Positions 32,224-41,971 of a stretch of 64,000 bases of DNA are shown piece by piece. The translations under genes and the position numbers were made by a program. How positions within the stretch are numbered: position 1 is the stretch's first letter; each line of letters opens with the position of its first letter. Source of the DNA: Marinobacter goseongensis (lineage in GTDB: Bacteria > Pseudomonadota > Gammaproteobacteria > Pseudomonadales > Oleiphilaceae); NCBI RefSeq assembly GCF_023156235.1, contig NZ_JAKZAI010000009.1, positions 62,001 through 126,000 of the forward strand, in the 5' to 3' direction. Below the pieces are notes generated by a model. The model was not told where the DNA came from. It was given only the letters and a program-made list of their open reading frames with translations, and did not search any database.

Positions 32224-32256
32224 AGTATGAATTGACCCACCAAAACAGTCAAGTAT
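32224..32256 (-). promoter_or_regulatory. iscR promoter with IscR type-1-like site
   Basis: Minus-strand TTGACT (32247-32252) and CATACT (32224-32229) are 17 bases apart. The -35 box lies inside ATACTTGACT (32247-32256), which fits the left half of the IscR type-1 consensus ATASYYGACT. The right half is weaker. It sits between the cysE stop and iscR. Confidence 0.55.
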
Positions 32257-33036
32257 TCACTTTTCCCGGGGTTCGTCGTCCCGCACGCAGTCAAAATCCT
32301 CCTCATGGAGGGGCGGCAACGCGCCGTTCTGGTACTCACTGTTCACTTTGCGCAGTGCCTTGCACATGTTTTCAATGCGATCATCCACCGCATGCATGTG
32401 ATCCAGCAAACTGCGCATAGCGCGGGCAACCGGATCCGGCATTTCCTCGGTCACCCCGTATGCGTCAAAGCCCATACGTTCTTCCATTTGCTTGCGACGA
32501 ACCTCGTCACCCTCCTCAGGCTTACGCTTGGCAATGATACGCCCGGGAATACCCACCACCGTGGCACCGGCCGGAACCGCCTTGGTCACTACCGAGTTCG
32601 AGCCGATCTTCGCGCCCTCACCCACCTCGAATGGCCCCAGAATCTTGGCACCGGCGCCAACCACCACGCCATCTGCGATGGTCGGGTGACGCTTGCCCTT
32701 GTTCCAGCTGGTGCCGCCCAACGTCACACCCTGATACAGGGTGACGTCGTCACCGATAATGGCGGTTTCACCAATCACCACGCCCATGCCATGGTCGATA
32801 AAGAAACGCCGACCAATCGTTGCGCCCGGATGAATCTCAATGCCGGTGAACCAGCGGGCAAGCGTCGAGAGGGTGCGCGCCAGCCACTTGAACCCCAGAT
32901 TCCACAGCCAGTGCGAAAACCTGTGGAACAACAGGGCGTGCAAACCCGGATAGTTCGTCAGCACCTCAAAAGTGTTTCTGGCCGCCGGGTCCCGGTGGAA
33001 TACACTACCGACGTCTTCCCTCAATCTCTCAAACAT
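32257..33036 (-). CDS. cysE: Serine O-acetyltransferase
   Basis: First step of cysteine synthesis, acetyl-CoA plus L-serine to O-acetylserine. The 259-residue protein has an N-terminal helical region ([19 protein letters not shown]) and a left-handed beta-helix of hexapeptide repeats ([20 protein letters not shown] onward) with the catalytic His/Asp positions. The C-terminal tail (about 185-259) is long and highly charged. It supplies the cysteine used by IscS next door. It overlaps trmJ by 8 bases. Confidence 0.96.
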   Translation of the reverse strand: MFERLREDVGSVFHRDPAARNTFEVLTNYPGLHALLFHRFSHWLWNLGFKWLARTLSTLARWFTGIEIHPGATIGRRFFIDHGMGVVIGETAIIGDDVTLYQGVTLGGTSWNKGKRHPTIADGVVVGAGAKILGPFEVGEGAKIGSNSVVTKAVPAGATVVGIPGRIIAKRKPEEGDEVRRKQMEERMGFDAYGVTEEMPDPVARAMRSLLDHMHAVDDRIENMCKALRKVNSEYQNGALPPLHEEDFDCVRDDEPREK

Positions 33037-33892
33037 GGTCTTTATCCTGCCCGCTCGCGGGGTTCCCGGCCGTCTCTGTCGGGCCAGTGGTGTTTGCTCC
33101 CGCGGATTTCTGAACCGCCGTCAGAATGCCACGGAGAATGTTGATTTCCATCTGATCCAGCTTCGATCTCTGGAACAGGCGGCGCAGCCGGGTCATCAGT
33201 TGCCGCGGATTCTCGCGACGGTGGAAATCAATGTCCACCAGCACCTGCTCCAGATGCCCGAAAAAACCCTCCACATCGTTTACCGGGGCCAGCGGCACAT
33301 CCCATCCATCATCGCCGGGCATCGTCATGGCCTTTAGGTATGGGCTGCCCTCACCACCTTCAAGTCCCCGCAGATAATGCATCCGCATTTCATAGGTCAC
33401 CACCTGAACCGCCATGGCCAGATTCAGCGAGCTGTAATCCGGGTTGGACGGGATATGAATGTGAAAATGGCAACGCTGCAGTTCCTCGTTGCTCAGACCG
33501 TGATTCTCACGCCCGAACACCAGGGCGACCGGCCCCGCCGGGGTGTGTTCCGCCGCCTTGGCCGCCGCTTCCGGCGGCGCGATCACCGGCCAGGGCACTT
33601 TGCGGCCGCGAGCGCTGGTACCCATCACCAGCACACAGTCGGCCAGCGCTTCATCCAAGGAGGAAACCACCTGCGCCTTGTCCAGCACGTCCGATGCACC
33701 CGCCGCGCGGGCATAGGAGGTTTCATCGGGAAACGACGCCGGGTTAACCAGCCACAAATTACCCAGGCCCATGTTCTTCATGCCACGGGCGACCGCGCCG
33801 ATGTTCCCAGAGTGGGACGTTTCCACCAATACGATGCGAATCTGGTCCTGGAACGTGTCTGTGCCTTCCTGGGGAAGTGCCGGCTTGTGCAT
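33029..33892 (-). CDS. trmJ: tRNA 2'-O-methyltransferase TrmJ
   Basis: SPOUT enzyme that methylates the ribose at position 32 of several tRNAs. The catalytic Arg lies in [19 protein letters not shown] (motif 1). The knotted SAM site uses [17 protein letters not shown] and [19 protein letters not shown]. At 287 residues it carries the usual C-terminal extension. It is divergent from suhB, the same arrangement (trmJ next to suhB and cysE-iscR) as in Pseudomonas and E. coli. Confidence 0.96.
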   Translation of the reverse strand: MHKPALPQEGTDTFQDQIRIVLVETSHSGNIGAVARGMKNMGLGNLWLVNPASFPDETSYARAAGASDVLDKAQVVSSLDEALADCVLVMGTSARGRKVPWPVIAPPEAAAKAAEHTPAGPVALVFGRENHGLSNEELQRCHFHIHIPSNPDYSSLNLAMAVQVVTYEMRMHYLRGLEGGEGSPYLKAMTMPGDDGWDVPLAPVNDVEGFFGHLEQVLVDIDFHRRENPRQLMTRLRRLFQRSKLDQMEINILRGILTAVQKSAGANTTGPTETAGNPASGQDKDHV

Positions 33893-34030
33893 GGAACGTT
33901 GTCTCTATGATGGGTTTCGGGCCTCCAATGATACCAGATATCACATCGCCCTTGCCTCTCCGAACATCCCGAAACCCGCTGCTATCCGTGACATTGCTAA
34001 GGCAAAAAACATACAAGCAGGGCTATCTTT

Positions 34031-34039
34031 TGCTATAAT
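34031..34039 (+). promoter_or_regulatory. Extended -10 promoter of suhB
   Basis: TGCTATAAT is a perfect extended -10 element (TG at 34031, TATAAT at 34034-34039). No good -35 box lies at the right distance. The start near 34046 would leave a leader of 18-30 bases before suhB. Confidence 0.6.
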
Positions 34040-34075
34040 ACGCGACCTTCACACACCCGGATAATGATCACTCAG

Positions 34076-34876
34076 ATGCAACCAGCAATTAAAATGGCTC
34101 TGCGCGTAGCGCGTCAGGGGTCTGACTATCTGAAAGCACATTTCGAGCGCCAGGAACCCAATGGCAAAGACGACGCGGAGCGTCGCAGCCAGCTGGAGCG
34201 CGTGGAAACTTCTATCTACGGCAACTTCACCGAGCAGCTCGAAAAAGCCTACAAAGACCACACCATTGCACCGATGGGCGAATCCGATGCCGCCGGCAGC
34301 GATAAAAGCTGGCACATCTTTCCGCTACTGGGTCGCGAAAACTTCCTCCGGGGCATTCCCGATTTTGCCCTCGCACTGGTCCAGAAGAAGAACAACCGAG
34401 CAGAAAACCTGCTGCTGGTAAACCCCATCACCGGCGAAGAATATTCTGCCAGTCGCGGCCATGGTGCCGCGCTGAACAGCCGCCGCGTGCGGACCAGCGA
34501 AATCAAACAGGCCCAGAAGGCCGCCATCTCCAGCAACCTGCTGGATCAGGCCCGCAGCGGCGATGACCCGCTGCTGTGGGGTGAGATGGCCTCGGTGATC
34601 GCACGGGAAACCGGCATGTTCCGCACCTCCGGCTGTGTCGCCCTGGACATTGCCCGGGTCTCTGCCGGCCATCTGGACGCTGCCATCATCTTCCGCCCTG
34701 AGGCGGCAGACCTGGACATCGGCGTGACCCTGGCGATGGAATCCGGCGCACTGACTGGTGATTTCTCCGGAAACCCCTCCGCGGGCCAGGCTCGTCAGTT
34801 GGTGGTTGCCAACCCCAAGCTGTTCCGGGAAGTACTGAAAGTGCTACACCCCTTCCGTGGCCGCCTGCCCCGCTGA
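34076..34876 (+). CDS. suhB: SuhB-like inositol monophosphatase homologue, catalytically degenerate
   Basis: By position (divergent from trmJ) and overall similarity this is SuhB, 266 residues. The family motif WIIDPLDGTTNF is here WHIFPLLGRENF (residues 79-90): both metal-binding aspartates are replaced, by Phe82 and Leu85. The N-terminal TEVDRAAE-type motif is also lost, and the WD-AAG motif near residue 220 is now LDIGVTLA. RTSGCVALDIARVSAGHLDA and the EYSASRGHGAALNSRRVRTSE backbone are kept. It should be unable to hydrolyse inositol phosphate. In E. coli the role of SuhB in rRNA antitermination and ribosome assembly does not need catalysis. The start at 34076 matches Pseudomonas homologues; 34064 is possible. 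Confidence 0.85.
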   Translation: MQPAIKMALRVARQGSDYLKAHFERQEPNGKDDAERRSQLERVETSIYGNFTEQLEKAYKDHTIAPMGESDAAGSDKSWHIFPLLGRENFLRGIPDFALALVQKKNNRAENLLLVNPITGEEYSASRGHGAALNSRRVRTSEIKQAQKAAISSNLLDQARSGDDPLLWGEMASVIARETGMFRTSGCVALDIARVSAGHLDAAIIFRPEAADLDIGVTLAMESGALTGDFSGNPSAGQARQLVVANPKLFREVLKVLHPFRGRLPR

Positions 34877-34900
34877 GGCGGGCTGAATCGCAGCCACCAC

Positions 34901-34936
34901 AAAAAAAGCCGCATCCTTTCGGGATGCGGCTTTTTT
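34901..34936. terminator. Bidirectional terminator between suhB and secF
   Basis: AAAAAAAGCCGCATCC, loop TTTC, then GGATGCGGCTTTTTT: a 9-base-pair stem (34908-34916 with 34922-34930) flanked by A and T tracts on both sides. It can end transcription of suhB (+) and secF (-). Confidence 0.92.
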
Positions 34937-34954
34937 ATGGGCAGGAACCGGGCA

Positions 34955-35908
34955 TTACATTCGGTTCAGCCACTCAGGTGGCTGCTCTTCCTCTTCCTGA
35001 TCTTCCGCACCTTCCTTGGCCGGCAACATCAGGTCCTGGCGACTCACGCCCAGCACCATCAGCATGTTCGCTGCCACGTAGATGGAAGAATAGGTTCCCA
35101 CCACCACACCGACCATCAACGCAATGGCGAAGTTGTTGATGGCTTCGCCACCGAACAGATACAGCGCCATCAATACCACCAGCGTGGTACCGGAGGTGTT
35201 TATGGTACGACTGATGGTCTGATGAATGGACTCGTTGATGATAAACCAGGAATCCCCTTCCCTCAGCTTACGGAAGTTTTCGCGGATGCGGTCGGCCACC
35301 ACAATGGTGTCGTTCAGCGAGTAACCGATCACCGCAAGCAGTGCCGCCAATACGGACAGGTCGAAGGTCCACTGGAACAGCGCAAACACGCCCAGCACGA
35401 TGATCACATCGTGAGCCAGAGGCAACACGGAAGCGATACCGAACTTGAACTGGAAACGCATGCCGACATAGATCAGCACCACCGCCAACGCGATCAGCAG
35501 GCCGAGTCCGCTGTCTTCTTTCAGTTCATCACCGACCTGGGAGCCGACAAACTCGGAGCTGACCAGTTCAAGCTCGGTGCCGTCTGCCGTTAAAGCGCCA
35601 GTCAATTCTCGAGCGAGCTCGTCATTGCCGGATTCGCGCATGCGCACCAGCACCGTGGTATCTGAGCCAAAGTTCTGCACCACAAAGTTATCGTAGCCGG
35701 CTGCGTTCAGGGTCTGACGCACGTTTTCCAGGGCTGGCGCTTGCTGATACTCCAACTCCACCGACGTACCACCGGTGAAATCCATACCCAGATTGAGACC
35801 GCGCACGGCCAGCAGGGCAATGGAAATGATGACCAGAGCGATAGAGAACACGGAAGCAATCTTCCGGATTCCCATGAAATCGATAGGCTTCTTCTGTGTA
35901 TCAGACAT
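34955..35908 (-). CDS. secF: Protein translocase subunit SecF
   Basis: Inner-membrane RND-type subunit that with SecD uses the proton gradient to pull proteins through SecYEG. The 317-residue protein starts MSDTQKKPIDFMGIRKIASV at an ATG that overlaps the secD stop (ATGTCTGA). MDFTGGTSVELEY and GYSLNDTIVVADRIRENFR are SecF hallmarks. Six transmembrane helices are expected. It ends in an acidic, Glu-rich tail (about 300-317). It is the last gene of yajC-secD-secF. Confidence 0.97.
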   Translation of the reverse strand: MSDTQKKPIDFMGIRKIASVFSIALVIISIALLAVRGLNLGMDFTGGTSVELEYQQAPALENVRQTLNAAGYDNFVVQNFGSDTTVLVRMRESGNDELARELTGALTADGTELELVSSEFVGSQVGDELKEDSGLGLLIALAVVLIYVGMRFQFKFGIASVLPLAHDVIIVLGVFALFQWTFDLSVLAALLAVIGYSLNDTIVVADRIRENFRKLREGDSWFIINESIHQTISRTINTSGTTLVVLMALYLFGGEAINNFAIALMVGVVVGTYSSIYVAANMLMVLGVSRQDLMLPAKEGAEDQEEEEQPPEWLNRM

Positions 35909-37772
35909 TAGCCAGTTTCCCTCCGATCGACAGCTTGCCGATCTTGCGACCGCCATAAACAAAATTCACGATGCTGCGGCTGACCATCAGCCCGGAGAAC
36001 ATCGACGTGAGAATACCCAGGCACAGGGTGATCGCAAAGCCTTTCACCGGCCCCGAGCCCATGGCGAAGAGGATAACCGCCACCAGCAAGGTGGTGATAT
36101 TGGCATCCACGATCGACACAAAGGCACGGGAGTAGCCGGAATTGATGGCCGATTGCGGTGGCACACCGGCCTTCAGCTCTTCCCGTATGCGCTCAAAGAT
36201 CAGCACGTTGGCGTCTACCGCCATACCCACTGTCAGTACAATACCGGCAATACCCGGCAGGGTCAGCGTGGCGGAGAGGATCGACATGCAGGCAATCAGC
36301 ATCATCAGGTTCAGGGTCAGCGCCACGTTCGCAATCAGACCAAACCCGCGGTAGTAGAGCGCCATGTAGATCAACACCAGTGCAAAGCCCAATGCCACAG
36401 ACATCATACCCGCATCGATGTTTTTCTGGCCGAGGCTGGGGCCAATGGTACGCTCCTGAACGAAGTACATAGGCGCGGCCAATGAACCGGCCCGCAGCAG
36501 GAGCGCCAGTTCCGACGCCTCCGGAATGGAATCCAGCCCGGTAATACGGAAGCTGGCACCCAGTGCTGACTGGATCGTTGCGAGACTGATGATGCCTTTC
36601 TCGACCACCCGCTCTTCAACACTCTGAACTTCGCCATCCACCACTTTCTGTTGGGTTTCGGTCTTGTACTCGATAAAAAGCACCGCCATACGCCGCTGAA
36701 TGGCATTGCGCGTCGCACGGTTCATCAGGTCGCCACCGACGGAGTCCATGGTGATATTGACCTGTGGCTGACCATTCTCATCGAAGGCCTGCTGGGCATT
36801 CGAGACATTATTGCCGGTGACAATCACTTCCCGCTCCAGGCGGGCCGTCCGGCCCGGCTCATCGCGGAAGCCAAACGATTCCGTTTCCGCTGACGGCGCA
36901 TCCTGGCGGGCCTCAAGACGGAACTCGAGATTTGCTGTCGCACCCAAAACCCGTTTGGCCTGCGCGGTATCCTGCACCCCCGGCAATTCGACAATGATGC
37001 GATCAGCGCCCTGACGCTGCACCAGAGGCTCAGCTACACCCAACTCATTGACCCGGTTGCGGATGGTGGTCAGGTTCTGCTCGAGCGCATAGTCCTGTAT
37101 GGCGGTCACTGCCTGCTCGGACAGCGAGAGCACAATCTTCAGCTCTTCGCCATCGGTCTGCTCGTCCATCAGGAACTGGTTATACTGGCCGCGGATCAGG
37201 GCGAATGCTTCGCTGCGAGCCTCTTCATCCCGGAAACTCAGGATGATTTCCCGACCGGCGACATCGCCGCCACGGTAGCGGATGCGCTCCTCACGAAGCT
37301 CACGCTTGATCTGGCCAGACAACGCCTCAAGGCGCTGTTCAACGGCGGTTACCATGTCCACTTCCAGCAAAAAGTGCACACCACCACGAAGATCAAGACC
37401 CAGCTTCATCGGCCCTGCGCCAAGGCTGCGCAGCCAGTCCGGGGTGGAGGGCGCCATATTCAGGGCCACCAGATAGTCATCGCCCAGCGCCTCCTGAACA
37501 ATTGGCCGCGCTTTCAGCTGGTCATCACCGTCGAGGACCCGGATCAACCCGTTCCTGTCCTGGAGTTCGCTGCTTTTCACGGAAATGCCTTCCGCTTCCA
37601 TAGCGCCGAGCGCACGATCGAGAACGCGTTGGTTAATCTCGGTGCTGCTTCGGGCACCTGTGATCTGAATGGCGTGATCGTCAGGAAACAGGTTGGGCAA
37701 GGCGTAGATAAACCCGATCACGAGTGCGACCAGGATAATCAGGTTCTTCCAGAGCGGGTACTTGTTGAGCAT
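35901..37772 (-). CDS. secD: Protein translocase subunit SecD
   Basis: Inner-membrane translocase component of 623 residues. Helix 1 (about 8-27) is followed by a large periplasmic domain (P1, about 30-440) and five C-terminal helices (about 445-605). LGLDLRGGVHFLLEVDM, IIVELPGVQDTAQAKRVLG, VGMAVDANVLIFERIREEL are signature segments. The length matches Pseudomonas-type SecD. A stem-loop (37786-37807) lies in the 78-base gap after yajC, near the secD ribosome binding site. Confidence 0.98.
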   Translation of the reverse strand: MLNKYPLWKNLIILVALVIGFIYALPNLFPDDHAIQITGARSSTEINQRVLDRALGAMEAEGISVKSSELQDRNGLIRVLDGDDQLKARPIVQEALGDDYLVALNMAPSTPDWLRSLGAGPMKLGLDLRGGVHFLLEVDMVTAVEQRLEALSGQIKRELREERIRYRGGDVAGREIILSFRDEEARSEAFALIRGQYNQFLMDEQTDGEELKIVLSLSEQAVTAIQDYALEQNLTTIRNRVNELGVAEPLVQRQGADRIIVELPGVQDTAQAKRVLGATANLEFRLEARQDAPSAETESFGFRDEPGRTARLEREVIVTGNNVSNAQQAFDENGQPQVNITMDSVGGDLMNRATRNAIQRRMAVLFIEYKTETQQKVVDGEVQSVEERVVEKGIISLATIQSALGASFRITGLDSIPEASELALLLRAGSLAAPMYFVQERTIGPSLGQKNIDAGMMSVALGFALVLIYMALYYRGFGLIANVALTLNLMMLIACMSILSATLTLPGIAGIVLTVGMAVDANVLIFERIREELKAGVPPQSAINSGYSRAFVSIVDANITTLLVAVILFAMGSGPVKGFAITLCLGILTSMFSGLMVSRSIVNFVYGGRKIGKLSIGGKLANV

Positions 37773-37785
37773 GGGTTCCCTTTAT

Positions 37786-37807
37786 AGCCGGCCCCGGAGG
37801 GCCGGCT
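37786..37807 (-). other. Stem-loop in the yajC-secD gap
   Basis: AGCCGGCCC (37786-37794) pairs with GGGCCGGCT (37799-37807) around a four-base loop. On the minus strand it precedes AAAGGGA, the secD ribosome binding site, by a few bases, and has no T tract. It may affect mRNA stability or SecD:YajC ratio. Confidence 0.45.
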
Positions 37808-37850
37808 CTGAAAAGTCGGCTTGGCAAATTCAGACTGGCGAGGTGCCGGT

Positions 37851-38213
37851 TCAGATATCCTTCAGGGTGCCTTTAGGCAGAGCGGCAGCAACGGCCACTT
37901 TCTGAACCTTGATCTCAACGTTGTCGGCCACTTCAACCACGATAAAGTCATCAGTCACCTTGGTGATACGACCCGCAACACCGCCGGAAGTGACCACTTC
38001 GTCGCCTTTGTTCAGGCCACCCATCAGCGCCTTGTGCTCTTTGGCGCGCTTGGACTGCGGACGCCAGATCAGGAAGTAGAAAATCAGGATAAAGCCCGCA
38101 AAGAAGATCACCTGCCCCATGACACCCATGCCCTGGGCGGCCGGATCCTGGGCCAGTGCCAGTGACGGCAGGAACGCAATAAGGGCAGCAACAAGCAGCT
38201 TGATCGATTTCAT
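37851..38213 (-). CDS. yajC: Preprotein translocase accessory subunit YajC
   Basis: A 120-residue single-pass inner-membrane protein of the SecDF-YajC complex. The N-terminus KLLVAALIAFLPSLALAQD resembles a signal sequence, the transmembrane helix runs QVIFFAGFILIFYFLIWRPQ (about 35-55), and SKRAKEHKALMGGLNKGDEVVTSGGVAG is the canonical cytoplasmic motif. It lies between tgt and secD, the conserved order queA-tgt-yajC-secD-secF. Confidence 0.97.
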   Translation of the reverse strand: MKSIKLLVAALIAFLPSLALAQDPAAQGMGVMGQVIFFAGFILIFYFLIWRPQSKRAKEHKALMGGLNKGDEVVTSGGVAGRITKVTDDFIVVEVADNVEIKVQKVAVAAALPKGTLKDI

Positions 38214-38285
38214 TCAAAGTCTCCGTTAAGTGAGATAACTGTTTCAGTCGTTAGTGAGTCATTTCAGCCTGCCGAGGCAGGTTTG

Positions 38286-40510
<2,225 letters not shown>

Positions 40511-40551
40511 TGAATGGACTGTTCACGACACCGCGTATTGCGGCTTGTAAG

Positions 40552-40638
40552 TGGTAGCGGCGGGCGGACTCGAACCGCCACGGGTTTTACCCCAACGGAT
40601 TTTGAATCCGTCGTGTCTACCAATTTCACCACGCCGCC
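40552..40638 (-). tRNA. tRNA-Leu (CAA)
   Basis: An 87-base class II tRNA starting GGCGGCGTGGTGAAATTGGT with a long variable arm and encoded CCA. The anticodon arm ACGGATTCAAAATCCGT exposes CAA. The T loop is GTTCGAGTC. Confidence 0.96.
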
Positions 40639-40655
40639 ATCGGAGAGTGGTGGGG

Positions 40656-40683
40656 ATTATACTGAGCCTGAATGTGAAAGCAA
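40656..40683 (-). promoter_or_regulatory. Sigma-70 promoter of tRNA-Leu
   Basis: Minus-strand TTGCTT (40678-40683) and a perfect TATAAT (40656-40661) with a 16-base spacer. The tRNA begins about 18 bases after the -10 box. A weak stem-loop (40692-40712) between flgL and this promoter may end flg transcription. Confidence 0.75.
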
Positions 40684-40722
40684 TAACAAGCGCCGGACTT
40701 CCTTGTTCCGGCAGTCATTTTC

Positions 40723-41952
40723 TTACAGGCGGTCGAACAATGACAACTGTGAAACCTGGGCAAAGGACTGCTGAGCGGCCTGCAGAACGAAGCTCTGGAA
40801 GCTCAGTGTGCTGATGGCCTCGGCATAATCCACATCCTGCAGCTGGGACCGAATTTCGTTACTGTACACCGACGAATCCTCGAGGAATGACTGAGTGGAT
40901 TCCACCGCATTCATCCGTCCCCCAAGCTCGGTCTGTTTGAGCACAATGCTTTCCTGCCCGTTATCGAGATTAGTCAGGGAACTGGCGATCAGATCGTCAT
41001 AGGCGCCCTGCCCTCCCGGAGCCGTCTTGTCGATGTTCTCAAGCCCGTAGATGAGCTTTTCGATGGAGGTGAACACCGATTGTTTCTGGGCTGTTTTAAG
41101 GGTGAATTCGTCACCCTCGACCGCGCCGAACACCTCGACCTGAGCACCTGCCACCTCAAAGCTGCCGCCACCGGTGTAGGCTGCCGGCACGACCGGCAAC
41201 GGATCGTTGGTGCGGCGGTTGAAGGCCTGCACCTCCAGCCCCCCTGCGCCGTCATCCACCACAGACACAGCGATGTCGTCCGGGTACACCAGATCAAACG
41301 CATCCCGATCCGCCACCATACCGGAACTGATCTGCGCGCCCGAGGTATTCGACTTCGCGGCCTCAGCAAAGAACGTGGGTTCAGCTGCAACCACGTCCAC
41401 GAATATGCCCTTGCCGTGATCGCTGATCGGCACCGTAACACCGTCGTCGATCTCCAGCACCCGCTGGCCCTCGTCGCCCTGGTACACCCAGTCGCCGGAG
41501 ACATTCTGGGTAAAGGCCTGCTGGTTACCCTGGAAGCCGCTGAAGATGAACTCGCCAGAGGCGTCTTTGGTGTTGGCGATATTAGCCAGTTGCCCCAGGC
41601 GCTCTTTCATTTCCGAGGCCAGAGACTGGCGGTCATTGGGCGACAACGCTCCGTTACCGGCCTGAACCGTCAGCTCCCGGATCCGCTGGATCACGTCAAC
41701 AGCGCTCGCCAACGTGCTTTCTTCCTGTTTCAGGCGGTTATCCGCCAGCTGCGCATTGCGCTGGTAGGTTTCCACCCGGCCCAGCTCCTGATCCAGCTTG
41801 AGAATCCGCGCCGCGGCGACCGGGTCATCCGACGGCCGGTTGACCCGCTTGCCGGTGGACACCTGCTCCGAAGTCTTGTTCAGGCTAGTGTTGAGATCCT
41901 GAATCCGGTTGATACCACCGGAGAACACTTGTTGTGAGGATATTCTGATCAT
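40723..41952 (-). CDS. flgL: Flagellar hook-associated protein 3 (FlgL)
   Basis: Hook-filament junction protein, 409 residues. The flagellin-like N-terminus MIRISSQQVFSGGINRIQDL and coiled regions (LNTSLNKTSEQVSTGKRVNRPSDDPVAA) and the C-terminal LQDVDYAEAISTLSFQSFVLQAAQQSFAQV are diagnostic. The middle 250 residues form the exposed domain. It is the last gene of the flgFGHIJKL operon; no filament or cap gene follows in this window. Confidence 0.96.
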   Translation of the reverse strand: MIRISSQQVFSGGINRIQDLNTSLNKTSEQVSTGKRVNRPSDDPVAAARILKLDQELGRVETYQRNAQLADNRLKQEESTLASAVDVIQRIRELTVQAGNGALSPNDRQSLASEMKERLGQLANIANTKDASGEFIFSGFQGNQQAFTQNVSGDWVYQGDEGQRVLEIDDGVTVPISDHGKGIFVDVVAAEPTFFAEAAKSNTSGAQISSGMVADRDAFDLVYPDDIAVSVVDDGAGGLEVQAFNRRTNDPLPVVPAAYTGGGSFEVAGAQVEVFGAVEGDEFTLKTAQKQSVFTSIEKLIYGLENIDKTAPGGQGAYDDLIASSLTNLDNGQESIVLKQTELGGRMNAVESTQSFLEDSSVYSNEIRSQLQDVDYAEAISTLSFQSFVLQAAQQSFAQVSQLSLFDRL

Positions 41953-41971
41953 GTCACATCACCTCTCCCTG

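Noticed and set aside
38268-38281. Small CCTGCC-GA-GGCAGG repeat after tgt
   Set aside because: The loop is two bases and no T tract follows; too weak to call a terminator.
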